Shown: piece by piece, positions 53,448 to 61,412 of the stretch
How positions within the stretch are numbered: the first letter of the stretch is position 1
Layout of the letters: every line of letters starts with the position of its first letter
Origin: Flavobacterium rivuli WB 3.3-2 = DSM 21788
GTDB taxonomy: Bacteria > Bacteroidota > Bacteroidia > Flavobacteriales > Flavobacteriaceae
Assembly (NCBI RefSeq): GCF_000378485.1
Contig: NZ_KB899967.1
Span: 248,001-312,000, forward strand
DNA length: 64,000 nucleotides
Direction: 5' to 3'
The notes under the pieces: model-generated
Seen by the model: only the letters and a program-made list of their open reading frames with translations
What the model was told of the DNA's origin: nothing
Database searches by the model: none
Program-made: the position numbers and the translations under genes

Positions 53448-53568
53448 ATAAAACAAGCGTAAAAAGCCTAAATTTAAATGTGCAGTATACACTTGTTTTT
53501 TGTTAACATTTCTATAACATGACTTAAACGTTATAGTAATACAAATTAAGACGGCCTAATTAAAATAC

Positions 53569-53601
53569 ACAGGGGGTAAAATGGAAAAAAACAGGGGGTA
53601 A
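53569..53601. promoter_or_regulatory. Direct repeat (ACAGGGGGTAA, two copies 22 nt apart)
   Basis: Two identical 11-bp copies at 53569-53579 and 53591-53601, start to start 22 nt, i.e. about two helical turns, so a protein could bind both on one face. It is about 170 nt upstream of susC; such spaced direct repeats are what regulators of carbohydrate loci often bind. Identity of the regulator unknown. Confidence 0.45.
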
Positions 53602-53882
53602 TTTTACCTAAAATATTAATTTTTACGTTTTTTATATAAAAAAGAAGTTTTTAAATATTCAAAAAGACCATTATTATACCTTATGAATTCTAGTTACTTA
53701 AAAATATATGTAAAATTAACACTTAAAAAATTGTAACCAATGAGGGTTTAAAATTATAGTATATATAATTTTAAATGCAAAAACATAAAGATGCAATAAC
53801 TATATAATCCATCTAAGTATACCGTTATATTGTCAAACCCAAAAAGCACTTACATTTTAGTCCAAATAACTTTAAAAAACAA

Positions 53883-53908
53883 AAAAACCGCTAAAATAAG
53901 CGGTTTTT
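53883..53908 (-). terminator. Terminator of pepD
   Basis: AAAAACCGCT pairs with AGCGGTTTTT around a 6-nt loop; symmetric, so it can also act rightward. It is 26 nt from the pepD stop. Confidence 0.85.
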
Positions 53909-53933
53909 AAAATCCTTTATAAAGATTACTTCT

Positions 53934-55394
53934 TTATTTTAAGGGTATATTTTGTAGTATCTCTAAGACAAATTTCCAGTACTTTTGAGCAGATTGTATG
54001 CTTGCCCTCTCATCGGGGCTATGCGCGCCTTTAATAGTTGGGCCAAAAGATATCATATCCATATCAGGATAATTGGTTCCTAATATACCACATTCAAGTC
54101 CGGCATGGCAGGCAACAACTGCCGGCTGACTATTATTTTGTTTTTCATAAATTTCTTTCAACACCTCAAGTATAGGAGAATTTACATTTGGCGTCCACCC
54201 CGGATAAGAACCTGACTGTGTAACCTCACAGCCTATAAGCTCGAATGCAGCACGCAAACCGTTAGCAAGATCCATCTTAGAGCTTTCTACAGATGATCGT
54301 GTAAGGCAGCCTACATGGAGCCTCCCATCTTTAACAATTACACGGGCAATGTTATTACTTGTTTCTACAAGGTCTTCCATGTCAGCACTCATTCGGTATA
54401 CACCGTTAAGCGCCGCATAAAGTGCACGTGTCAACCCTTCCTGAACGCCAAGATCCATAACTTTAGCAGGCAGGTTCCCTTTTTCTATAGTTATAGTAAG
54501 GTTAGGCTCTGTAGTTTTATATTCTGTTCTAATATCATTGATCACTTCCTGCATATCAAATACAAAAGCCTCATCAAAAATTTCAGATATAATAACCTTT
54601 GAAACACTCTCCCTCGGGATAGCATTACGCAGGCTGCCACCATTTATCTCTGCAATCTGCAGACCAAAATTCTCGAAGCTGTCAAAAAGCAGGCGGTTCA
54701 TTATCTTGTTAGCATTACCAAGACCTTTGTTAATATCCATACCACTGTGCCCGCCATTTAAACCTTTCACGGTAATAGTATATCCCACCGAATTTTCAGG
54801 TACATCTTCCTCAGCATACCCTCGCTCAGCAGTAACATCTATACCACCGGCACAACCTATATCTATTTCATCATCCTCTTCAGTATCCAGGTTAAGGAGA
54901 ATTTCTCCTTTAAGCAAACCTCCTTTAAGGCCCATTGCACCCGTCATACCGGTTTCTTCATCTATGGTAAACAAAGCCTCAATAGCCGGGTGAACAATAT
55001 CTGTACTTTCTAAAACAGCCATTATGGTAGCAACGCCTAAGCCATTGTCTGCCCCCAGGGTTGTGCCTTTAGCACGTACCCAGTCGCCGTCAACATACAT
55101 TTCTATACCTTGTGTATCAAAGTCAAAAACAGTATCGCTGTTTTTTTGGTGCACCATATCAAGATGGCTTTGCATCACGATAGTTTTACGGTTTTCCTGC
55201 CCGGCAGTAGCGGGCTTCTTAATAATAACGTTGCCCACCTCGTCCTCAATAGTTTCAAGGCCCAGTTTGGCACCAAAATCTTTCATGAAAGCAATAACAC
55301 GTTCTTCTTTTTTAGAAGGGCGTGGTACCGCATTAAGGTCGGCAAATTTATTCCAGAGCACTTTTGGCTCCAGGTTTCTTATTTCCTGGCTCAT
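53934..55394 (-). CDS. pepD: Aminoacyl-histidine dipeptidase
   Basis: A 486-aa metallopeptidase of the M20 family (PepD, dipeptides X-His and broad Xaa-Yaa). First metal site MQSHLDMVHQK; LGADNGLGVATIMAV; the general-base Glu and second ligand in FTIDEETGMTGAMGL; LNLDTEEDDEIDIGCAGG; the C-terminal ligand His in FGPTIKGAHSPDERASI. The inserted lid domain (about 180-380) includes GLNGGHSGMDINKGLGNANKIMNRLL. Length is that of E. coli PepD. It is cytoplasmic, stands alone and has its own terminator. Confidence 0.95.
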   Translation of the reverse strand: MSQEIRNLEPKVLWNKFADLNAVPRPSKKEERVIAFMKDFGAKLGLETIEDEVGNVIIKKPATAGQENRKTIVMQSHLDMVHQKNSDTVFDFDTQGIEMYVDGDWVRAKGTTLGADNGLGVATIMAVLESTDIVHPAIEALFTIDEETGMTGAMGLKGGLLKGEILLNLDTEEDDEIDIGCAGGIDVTAERGYAEEDVPENSVGYTITVKGLNGGHSGMDINKGLGNANKIMNRLLFDSFENFGLQIAEINGGSLRNAIPRESVSKVIISEIFDEAFVFDMQEVINDIRTEYKTTEPNLTITIEKGNLPAKVMDLGVQEGLTRALYAALNGVYRMSADMEDLVETSNNIARVIVKDGRLHVGCLTRSSVESSKMDLANGLRAAFELIGCEVTQSGSYPGWTPNVNSPILEVLKEIYEKQNNSQPAVVACHAGLECGILGTNYPDMDMISFGPTIKGAHSPDERASIQSAQKYWKFVLEILQNIPLK

Positions 55395-55492
55395 TAGTTT
55401 ATGTTTAATGTTTGTTGTTTAATCATATGCTTCAATTCGATCTTTAAAAACATTCACAAGTTTGTAATCGCTATTTAGAATCAAAACATCAT

Positions 55493-55759
55493 TCACAATT
55501 TTAAAATTGTTTCGTGAAAATCTTTCATCTTCATGTTTCCAAAACGCACATGGATGACTTTAGGAGGTGGATTATGAAGTAAAATTTTATTTGAAAAATC
55601 ACTGTCTTTTGTAATGATCGTCAAATCATTTTCGAGACTATATTTCCAAATTTGATCGTCAGTCCATTCATCATCCAAATCTTTTTGATGTATGTAATTA
55701 GAATTATTCCATAAAGAGAAATAATAAGGCAAATTAACATCAATTAAAAACTTTGCCAT
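55493..55759 (-). CDS. DUF5615 PIN-like putative toxin
   Basis: An 88-aa protein from the ATG at 55759 (an in-frame TTG three codons upstream is a poorer start). MAKFLIDVNLPYYF carries the acidic residue expected in a PIN-like Mut7-C/DUF5615 domain; NDLTIITKDSDFSNKI is the second acid motif. VIHVRFGNMKMKDFHETI ends it. Proteins of this family are paired with DUF433 partners and are taken to be VapC-like RNases. The gene starts one base after the stop of the DUF433 gene, so the two form a likely type II module. Confidence 0.88.
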   Translation of the reverse strand: MAKFLIDVNLPYYFSLWNNSNYIHQKDLDDEWTDDQIWKYSLENDLTIITKDSDFSNKILLHNPPPKVIHVRFGNMKMKDFHETILKL

Positions 55760-55760
55760 A

Positions 55761-55994
55761 CTAAGCAACCGTTTTTATTGTAAAATTGCGACCCATTAAA
55801 TCAGATGCAAATTTTAAACATGCGTCGATATCTTCAACAAGTAATGAAGGGTACTGCTTTAATATTTCTTCCTTAGTTTCACCTGCGCTTAAAAATTCAA
55901 GAATAGTTTGCACGGTAATTCTTTTGCCCCGGATTGTCGGTTTTCCGTTGCAAACTTTATCATCTATAGTAATTCTGTCAGATATATATTCCAT
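55761..55994 (-). CDS. DUF433 putative antitoxin
   Basis: A 77-aa DUF433 protein with the family's pattern: ISDRITIDDKVCNGKPTIRGKRITVQTILEFLSAGETKEEILKQYPSLLVEDIDACLKFA. The GKPxIRGxRI motif and the following helix-turn-helix-like segment identify it. As an antitoxin it would bind DNA and the DUF5615 partner. It is the first gene of the pair, with a single base to the start of the toxin. A -7 element TATCTTTG stands 18 nt upstream on the minus strand. Confidence 0.9.
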   Translation of the reverse strand: MEYISDRITIDDKVCNGKPTIRGKRITVQTILEFLSAGETKEEILKQYPSLLVEDIDACLKFASDLMGRNFTIKTVA

Positions 55995-56011
55995 GATGTA
56001 AGTACTGTATA

Positions 56012-56019
56012 CAAAGATA
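56012..56019 (-). promoter_or_regulatory. -7 element of the DUF433/DUF5615 pair
   Basis: TATCTTTG on the minus strand matches TAnnTTTG; ATG at 55994. Confidence 0.55.
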
Positions 56020-56031
56020 GCAATTAAAAAA

Positions 56032-56292
56032 CTATAAAATATACTGCTTAAAAATACCTTTCACATCTTTTTCATCTACCTCCCCTATCCAGATGTTTTG
56101 CGGTTGCAGGCTTATTACAGGAGCGCATTTACAATTACCGGTACAATCTGTATCGACAATATCAACTTCTTTCTTAAGACTGTTGTCTTTAATAAGTTCT
56201 TTAAAACCTTTGTAAATATCTTTACTATAACGGCAACATTTTTTGCCGTTGCAAATAAAAATTACCTTCCTGGCAGCATCAATCTTTTTCAT
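56032..56292 (-). CDS. Thin [2Fe-2S] ferredoxin-like (thioredoxin-fold) protein
   Basis: An 86-aa protein from the ATG at 56292; an upstream ATG adds nine residues with no family match. It has the spaced cysteines of the (2Fe-2S) ferredoxin-like thioredoxin-fold family: CNGKKCC near the N-terminus and DCTGNCKCAPVISLQPQ later, the four ligands being expected at C-x4-C and C-x3-C. It could transfer electrons in the cytoplasm. No operon partner. A -7 element (TATTTTTG on the minus strand) is plausible just upstream. Confidence 0.88.
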   Translation of the reverse strand: MKKIDAARKVIFICNGKKCCRYSKDIYKGFKELIKDNSLKKEVDIVDTDCTGNCKCAPVISLQPQNIWIGEVDEKDVKGIFKQYIL

Positions 56293-56364
56293 GGAGTAAT
56301 TTGTATTTATCCAATACAAAAATACTACTTATATTTACAAACCACTTGTATTTAATATATCCCA

Positions 56365-57426
56365 ATGAAGAAAAAGAAAGTCCTTGCCCTCTTGTTCGTC
56401 CTGCAAATAATTGTAGTAAAGCTGCTTTCTTTTTTTCCGGAGTTTACAGAGCGCTGGTACAGTAATGGCGTCTATCCCTATATATCAGGCGCATCGCGGG
56501 TTATATTAGGCATTTTTAGTTTTTCTGTGGGCGATATTATTTACGGTATTCTAATTTTTATGGGGCTTCGCTGGCTGTGGCAACGCCGAAAAACCTGGAG
56601 GCACGCTTACAAGTACAACCTTATAACCATGCTCGCCACATTATCGGTAGTTTATTTTTTGTTTAATATATTATGGGCTTTTAATTATCACAGGGTTCCG
56701 CTTTACAAAAAGATGGACATAAAAAAAGAATATACGCTCGACGAGCTTACAGCCTTTACTAAAAAACTAATAGTAAAAACTAATGCGATGCAAATAAGCA
56801 TTACAGAAAATGACACCATTAAAGTAGTAGTACCTTATGATTTTAACAAAATTTACAGCCATTCATTTACTGCTTATAAAACTTTATCTCAGCAATTTCC
56901 TGATTTTAAATACAAGCATGAAAGTGTAAAATCTTCACTATTTAGTGTGCCGCTTTCGTATATGGGCTTTGGCGGGTACCTTAACCCGTTTACTAACGAG
57001 GCACAGGTAAACAGCGAGCTCCCCCTTTATAACCTGCCTACCACAACCTGCCATGAAATGGCCCATCAGATAGGCTATGCTAATGAGAGTGAGGCTAATT
57101 TTATAGGTTTTATGGCATCGGTAAAAAGTAACGACCCCTACTTTCAGTATTCAGGGTATTCGTTTGCTTTAAAATATTGCATGCGCACAATTACAAAACT
57201 CGACAAAAAAAGGGCTAAAAGCCTTGCTCCGCTTATAAACAAAGGCATACTGGGAAACTTTGAAGAAAGCGAACAGTTCAATAAAAAATACCAGTCTTTT
57301 GTAGAAAGCATTTTTAAATACATTTATGATAATTACCTAAAAATGAACCGCCAAAAAGATGGTTTAGAAACCTATAGCAAGTTTGTAGGCCTTATGGTAA
57401 ATTATTATTCAGATAAAGAATTGTAA
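56365..57426 (+). CDS. DUF3810 membrane-anchored putative zinc metalloprotease
   Basis: A 353-aa protein. Three hydrophobic segments in the N-terminal third (about 5-22, 40-66 and 87-107). The remainder has the zincin signature: TTCHEMAHQIGYANESEANFIGF supplies HExxH plus a third ligand Glu in NESEAN. DUF3810 is a Bacteroidota family I recall as unclassified peptidases; no substrate is known. It is the first of four co-directional genes: an ECF sigma factor starts 40 nt later. The link between an extracytoplasmic protease-like protein and an ECF sigma factor invites a signalling role, but that is inference. Confidence 0.9.
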   Translation: MKKKKVLALLFVLQIIVVKLLSFFPEFTERWYSNGVYPYISGASRVILGIFSFSVGDIIYGILIFMGLRWLWQRRKTWRHAYKYNLITMLATLSVVYFLFNILWAFNYHRVPLYKKMDIKKEYTLDELTAFTKKLIVKTNAMQISITENDTIKVVVPYDFNKIYSHSFTAYKTLSQQFPDFKYKHESVKSSLFSVPLSYMGFGGYLNPFTNEAQVNSELPLYNLPTTTCHEMAHQIGYANESEANFIGFMASVKSNDPYFQYSGYSFALKYCMRTITKLDKKRAKSLAPLINKGILGNFEESEQFNKKYQSFVESIFKYIYDNYLKMNRQKDGLETYSKFVGLMVNYYSDKEL

Positions 57427-57466
57427 TTACCTGTAACAAAACACAGGCTTTATATACTAATGCGTT

Positions 57467-57961
57467 ATGGGTTCATCAATCGAAAGATCGTTTGTACAAC
57501 AACTTCAGGAACATCAAAACCTGATACACAAAATTTGCAGGCTCTACACTAATAATGAAGATGCCCACAAAGATTTGTTCCAGGAAATTACCATACAGCT
57601 CTGGAAGGCGTTTCCTCAATTTAGGGGCGAGTCTAAATTTACCACCTGGGCATACAGAGTTGCCCTTAATACTGCCATTACACTTTACCGTAAGAAAACC
57701 CGAACCATAAGCACCATAGAGTTTGATAATACCCTGCACAAGGTAAACCAGGAAGAATATAACTACGAAGAGGAAGAACATATAAAAATGCTATACCAGG
57801 CGGTACACCAGCTTAACGATATAGAAAAAGCACTGGTATTTATGTACCTGGAAGATAAAGATTATACAGAGATAGCCGAAACCCTGGGTATAAGCGAGGT
57901 TAATGCCCGCGTAAAAATGAACAGGATAAAGGGCAAATTGAAAAAAATATTAAATCCGTAA
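57467..57961 (+). CDS. ECF-type RNA polymerase sigma factor
   Basis: A 164-aa sigma-70 family factor. Region 2 (about 10-75) shows NEDAHKDLFQEITIQLWKAFPQFRGESKFTTWAYRVALNTAI, a typical ECF -10 recognition helix. Region 4 (about 105-160) shows LNDIEKALVFMYLEDKDYTEIAETLGISEVNARVKMNRIKGKLKKIL with the HTH. There is no SnoaL or other added domain. The next gene, 9 nt away, is a four-segment membrane protein that could serve as its anti-sigma factor. Confidence 0.94.
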   Translation: MGSSIERSFVQQLQEHQNLIHKICRLYTNNEDAHKDLFQEITIQLWKAFPQFRGESKFTTWAYRVALNTAITLYRKKTRTISTIEFDNTLHKVNQEEYNYEEEEHIKMLYQAVHQLNDIEKALVFMYLEDKDYTEIAETLGISEVNARVKMNRIKGKLKKILNP

Positions 57962-57970
57962 CAGGAAAAG

Positions 57971-58555
57971 ATGGACGAATTAGATAAACTAAAGAACAGC
58001 TGGAAGAAAGAGGAAAACGTATACCCTAAGTTTTCTGAACTGGATATTTATGCCATGCTGCATAAAAAGTCATCTTCAGAAGTAAAGTGGATACTTATTA
58101 TAAGCCTTATTGAGTTTGCCCTGTGGGGTAGCTTTTCCCTGCTAACAACACTATCGGGAGCCGATTATTCTCAGGCATTATTTTTAGATGTAATAGATTA
58201 CCTGCACTATGTAGTGCTTGTAGTATTTATTGTGGCATTCTATTTTAATTTCAGGAAAATATCGTCGCAACAGCCGGTTAAAAAACTTATGCAAAACATT
58301 ATACGGGTGCGCCGCATAGTAAAAGCATACGTATTTTACATGATAGGCATGATAACCTTTGGGCTTATATGTGGTGTTATAATGTATGATGACAACAACC
58401 CGCAGGAAAGCAACACCCCTGTATATATAGTTGCTTTTGTGTTTATCCCGCTGCTTGTTTTATTAATCGCAGTGGTATATAATTCATTGTACGGAAGGCT
58501 TTTAAAGAAATTGAACAGCAACTACATTGAACTTAAAAAAATAAAAGACCAATGA
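57971..58555 (+). CDS. Four-segment membrane protein, candidate anti-sigma factor
   Basis: A 194-aa protein. The cytoplasmic N-terminus (DELDKLKNSWKKEENVYPKFSELDIYAMLHKKSSSEV) is followed by four hydrophobic helices (about 38-60, 75-97, 115-140 and 155-180). The start is 9 nt after the sigma gene stop. The N-terminal KLKNSWKK...ELDIYAML resembles the short sigma-binding stretch of flavobacterial anti-sigma proteins, which is why I propose that role; no ZAS-type zinc motif is present. Its last four bases overlap the next gene (ATGA). Confidence 0.75.
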   Translation: MDELDKLKNSWKKEENVYPKFSELDIYAMLHKKSSSEVKWILIISLIEFALWGSFSLLTTLSGADYSQALFLDVIDYLHYVVLVVFIVAFYFNFRKISSQQPVKKLMQNIIRVRRIVKAYVFYMIGMITFGLICGVIMYDDNNPQESNTPVYIVAFVFIPLLVLLIAVVYNSLYGRLLKKLNSNYIELKKIKDQ

Positions 58556-59409
58556 AAAAATTACTGATTACCGCCCTTTGTATTATTGCCGGTTTTACTG
58601 CCAATGCACAAAAACTGGAAAAAGGCTTATTATGGAAAATCAGCGGAAATGGCCTCGCTAAACCGTCATACCTGTTTGGCACCATGCACATAAGCTGCGA
58701 TGCCACACTTGATGTTTACACTCTTGCCGCACTGGATGTTACCGATCAGCTATACCTTGAACTCGATATGGATGATCCTGCCATGCAAAGCAAAATGGTG
58801 GGTACTATGGTTATGAAAGATGGCGTTACCATGAAATCTTTAGCCACACCCGAAGATTATAAAATTACCGACGAGTTTATAAAAACGAATACAGGAGCAT
58901 CGTTAGATATGCTTGGTACCTTTAAGCCTTTTATGGTTACTGCCATTTTATATCCTAAAATGATAGATTGCCCTGCCCAGTCTTATGAAATGTCTCTTGC
59001 TGCAATTGCCAAAGAACAAAAGGAAGAAGTATTGGGACTTGAAACCGTAGAAGAGCAAATGGCTGTTTTTGATGCTATACCTTATAAAGAGCAAATGGAT
59101 GAGCTTGTAAAAACAGCAAAAGACAATATGGTTAAGGACAAAAAAGAATTAGCCGATATGATGGTGCTTTATAACAAAAAAGACCTTAACGAACTGTTAG
59201 CCTTTATGGACAAATCAGACAATAAAATGATGGCTGCCCATAACGATGTATTGCTTGTAAACCGTAACAAAAACTGGATACCTAAAATAGAAGCTATTGC
59301 AAAGGCTAAACCTACCTTTTTTGGTGTGGGTGCTGCACACCTTGCCGGCGAAAACGGCGTTATCAAACTGCTTCGCAAAAAAGGATATAAGGTTGAGGCA
59401 GTGAAATAA
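58552..59409 (+). CDS. TraB/GumN family secreted protein
   Basis: A 285-aa member of the TraB/GumN (DUF/Tiki-related) family with signal peptide LLITALCIIAGFTANAQ. Landmarks: LWKISGNGLAKPSYLFGTMHISC (the conserved GTxH), QLYLELDM, and near the end KAKPTFFGVGAAHLAGENGVIKLLRKKGYKVEAV, where the VGAAHLAGxxG signature is the second family motif. Relatives include Tiki metalloproteases with GxxxH and GAAHL metal sites. The role here is unknown. It overlaps the upstream gene by 4 nt, making a four-gene operon. Confidence 0.92.
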   Translation: MKKLLITALCIIAGFTANAQKLEKGLLWKISGNGLAKPSYLFGTMHISCDATLDVYTLAALDVTDQLYLELDMDDPAMQSKMVGTMVMKDGVTMKSLATPEDYKITDEFIKTNTGASLDMLGTFKPFMVTAILYPKMIDCPAQSYEMSLAAIAKEQKEEVLGLETVEEQMAVFDAIPYKEQMDELVKTAKDNMVKDKKELADMMVLYNKKDLNELLAFMDKSDNKMMAAHNDVLLVNRNKNWIPKIEAIAKAKPTFFGVGAAHLAGENGVIKLLRKKGYKVEAVK

Positions 59410-59410
59410 T

Positions 59411-59444
59411 AAAGGAGGCAATCCTGATTAGAACTGCCTCCTTT
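59411..59444. terminator. Bidirectional terminator between the TraB gene and the secreted-protein operon
   Basis: AAAGGAGGCA pairs with TGCCTCCTTT (59411-59420 with 59435-59444) around a 14-nt loop; the genes converge here. Confidence 0.85.
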
Positions 59445-59466
59445 GGATTAATATAATATTATAATC

Positions 59467-61410
59467 TTAATTCTTTATAATTTTGTGCGATGTTATATTG
59501 CCATCAACGGTTTCTGCATTTAAAAGATACATACCTGACGAAAGTGAATTAATATCGAGTTTGTAACCTGAAGCATTTGTCTCAGTAATTTTTTGTTTTA
59601 AAATTACTTTACCATCAAGGCCTGTTACGGTTATTGATCTAAGAGAGGCTTCACCGGAAATAATGTTTAGTTCGCCGTTAGTAGGGTTCGGATAAATACT
59701 TATATTGCCCTGCCCGTTCCTTTCGACCAAATCAATAGTTACTTCTTGTTGTGCTGCTTGATGCTTAACCGGAGCAGCAGTACGGGCCACATAGGTCCCA
59801 TCGTTACAGTCTTCTATATAAAACCTATCAATAGACCCCTTCAATGCAACAAAATCAGGAAGCAACACTACTTCTTTACCCGCGCGATATACTGCTGAAG
59901 ATGATGATGCAGCAGTTATTGTATTTGTCGCGTTTATACAATTATGCGCCTGTTGAGTATCAGTAGTACCTGCAACGCTTGTTGTAATGTTAATACAGTC
60001 CGGGCATTCGCTACATCCTGTAAATATAGCATCCGGACCTTGATTGGCAGATGTGTCTTCAGCATTTAAAGTTGTGTTACCTATTTCAAACGTTGCCTGT
60101 GCCTGATATTCATAGTCCCCGGATGGTAAAGGTCCAAAATCAGTTAGCGCTAATTCAAAACAAAACTGATGATCATTGATTGTTGCATTATTGACTGTTC
60201 CGACGATATTACCCCCCTGCAAAATATTTAAATTGATAGCCGTAAGTGTGCCTTCAGTATATGGAGGGTTGACACTATGAGGAGGGATGAATGTTCCACA
60301 AATATTTAAAGGAAACGTAGGACACAATGGTACAGATGGATTGATATCTAAATGTACTTCAGGAAATATACTATTACAATTCTCGTTATTACAAATGTTA
60401 TCAATATAAACTGTACCATAATGTGCCCCTTGCCCACAATCTGTTATTATAAATTCAAGCGTAGCTTCTTCACCATTTTGTATTCCATCGGTAAATATTC
60501 TGCCACATTGCCAACGTGTAAATAATAGAGGTTCATTGAAGTAAGTAATATTTTCAAAAGTCTCTGTATTATCAACATCAGCAACAATACAATTTTCACT
60601 TATAATTTCATGAAGCGAATTATATAACCTGACTATAAAATGGGGTTGATCAGCTTCAGGATGGTGCCTAGGATCAGGATTTTGCATAATTAAAGAAAAA
60701 TTATAACTAACTACCGGACCATCTACAATATACGCTTTATTTAATGTTGAAACGCTAAAGCTTGGAGAATTATCATTTAATTTGATTGCAAATTCACCAT
60801 CAAATACTCTCGGAATATGCACGCCTAAGGACTCTAACAGAGGATCATTACCCGCTGCATTTTGTGTATTAGAATCTACTATTGTAATTCCATTTGAAAA
60901 ATTATTAATGATATTAGATGGAGTATATGGAGAATACATATCAGTATTAATGTCGCATAAAAAATCCACTGAATTGGGACTAGCGTAACGAAATGTGTAT
61001 TCATTTGTATCACCGCTTTCAAAACTTCCGTTAACACAAACATTGCCTATTAAATTAGGTTCTAATTCTAAATCTGATTTCTGCTTTGCAGATGCAGTAT
61101 TCAATTTAAAATATAATTTCCTTAATTCATCTCTTTTAATTTCGAGTAATAAATCTCTGAAATCATATTTATAAATACCATGGCCTCTTTCTTCCTCTTC
61201 AAAATCTTCTTTTAATCGGGCAATTTTTTCTTGGGTAAGATCATATTTATTAATGTTTTTATTAATAAATGCCAGTACGTCTTTTTCGGTAGCCTGTGCT
61301 TTAGTTATTCTTTCTTTTTTAGGCTTTTGCTCCTTAGTTACCTGTGCAAACGACTGTAAGAATAAGAACAAAAAAGCAACAAGCCATAAATGCTTAGTAT
61401 ACTGTTTCAT
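59467..61410 (-). CDS. Large T9SS-secreted protein with C-terminal sorting domain
   Basis: A 647-aa protein with signal peptide LFLFLQSFAQV. An acidic/basic N-terminal stretch with a helical segment (residues 35-100; KEQKPKKERITKAQATEKDVL...) precedes a beta-rich body with several Cys pairs, and a middle GSFESGDTNEYTFR/VDFLCDIN region that looks like a carbohydrate-binding-like module (SYNFSLIMQNP, GTVYIDNICNNENC). After residue 480 come CSECPDCINI and a linker, then a type A T9SS domain (about 575-647; IYPNPTNGELNI, LRSITVTGLDG, LSSGMYLLNAETVDG). It follows a repeat protein in the same operon with a two-base gap. Confidence 0.88.
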   Translation of the reverse strand: MKQYTKHLWLVAFLFLFLQSFAQVTKEQKPKKERITKAQATEKDVLAFINKNINKYDLTQEKIARLKEDFEEEERGHGIYKYDFRDLLLEIKRDELRKLYFKLNTASAKQKSDLELEPNLIGNVCVNGSFESGDTNEYTFRYASPNSVDFLCDINTDMYSPYTPSNIINNFSNGITIVDSNTQNAAGNDPLLESLGVHIPRVFDGEFAIKLNDNSPSFSVSTLNKAYIVDGPVVSYNFSLIMQNPDPRHHPEADQPHFIVRLYNSLHEIISENCIVADVDNTETFENITYFNEPLLFTRWQCGRIFTDGIQNGEEATLEFIITDCGQGAHYGTVYIDNICNNENCNSIFPEVHLDINPSVPLCPTFPLNICGTFIPPHSVNPPYTEGTLTAINLNILQGGNIVGTVNNATINDHQFCFELALTDFGPLPSGDYEYQAQATFEIGNTTLNAEDTSANQGPDAIFTGCSECPDCINITTSVAGTTDTQQAHNCINATNTITAASSSSAVYRAGKEVVLLPDFVALKGSIDRFYIEDCNDGTYVARTAAPVKHQAAQQEVTIDLVERNGQGNISIYPNPTNGELNIISGEASLRSITVTGLDGKVILKQKITETNASGYKLDINSLSSGMYLLNAETVDGNITSHKIIKN

Positions 61411-61412
61411 AA

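Larger units (their letters stand above)
53404..53933. other. 530-nt control region between susC and pepD
   Basis: It contains the LacI-type operator, the direct repeat and, at the right-hand end, the pepD terminator. The rest is very AT-rich. A possible -7 element for susC is CAAGCGTA at 53454-53461, read TACGCTTG on the minus strand, one base off TAnnTTTG. No ORF. Confidence 0.5.

Noticed and set aside
54538..54993. 151-aa plus-strand frame inside pepD
   Set aside because: Ser/Pro-rich shadow typical of antisense reading of a coding gene; pepD has complete motifs.
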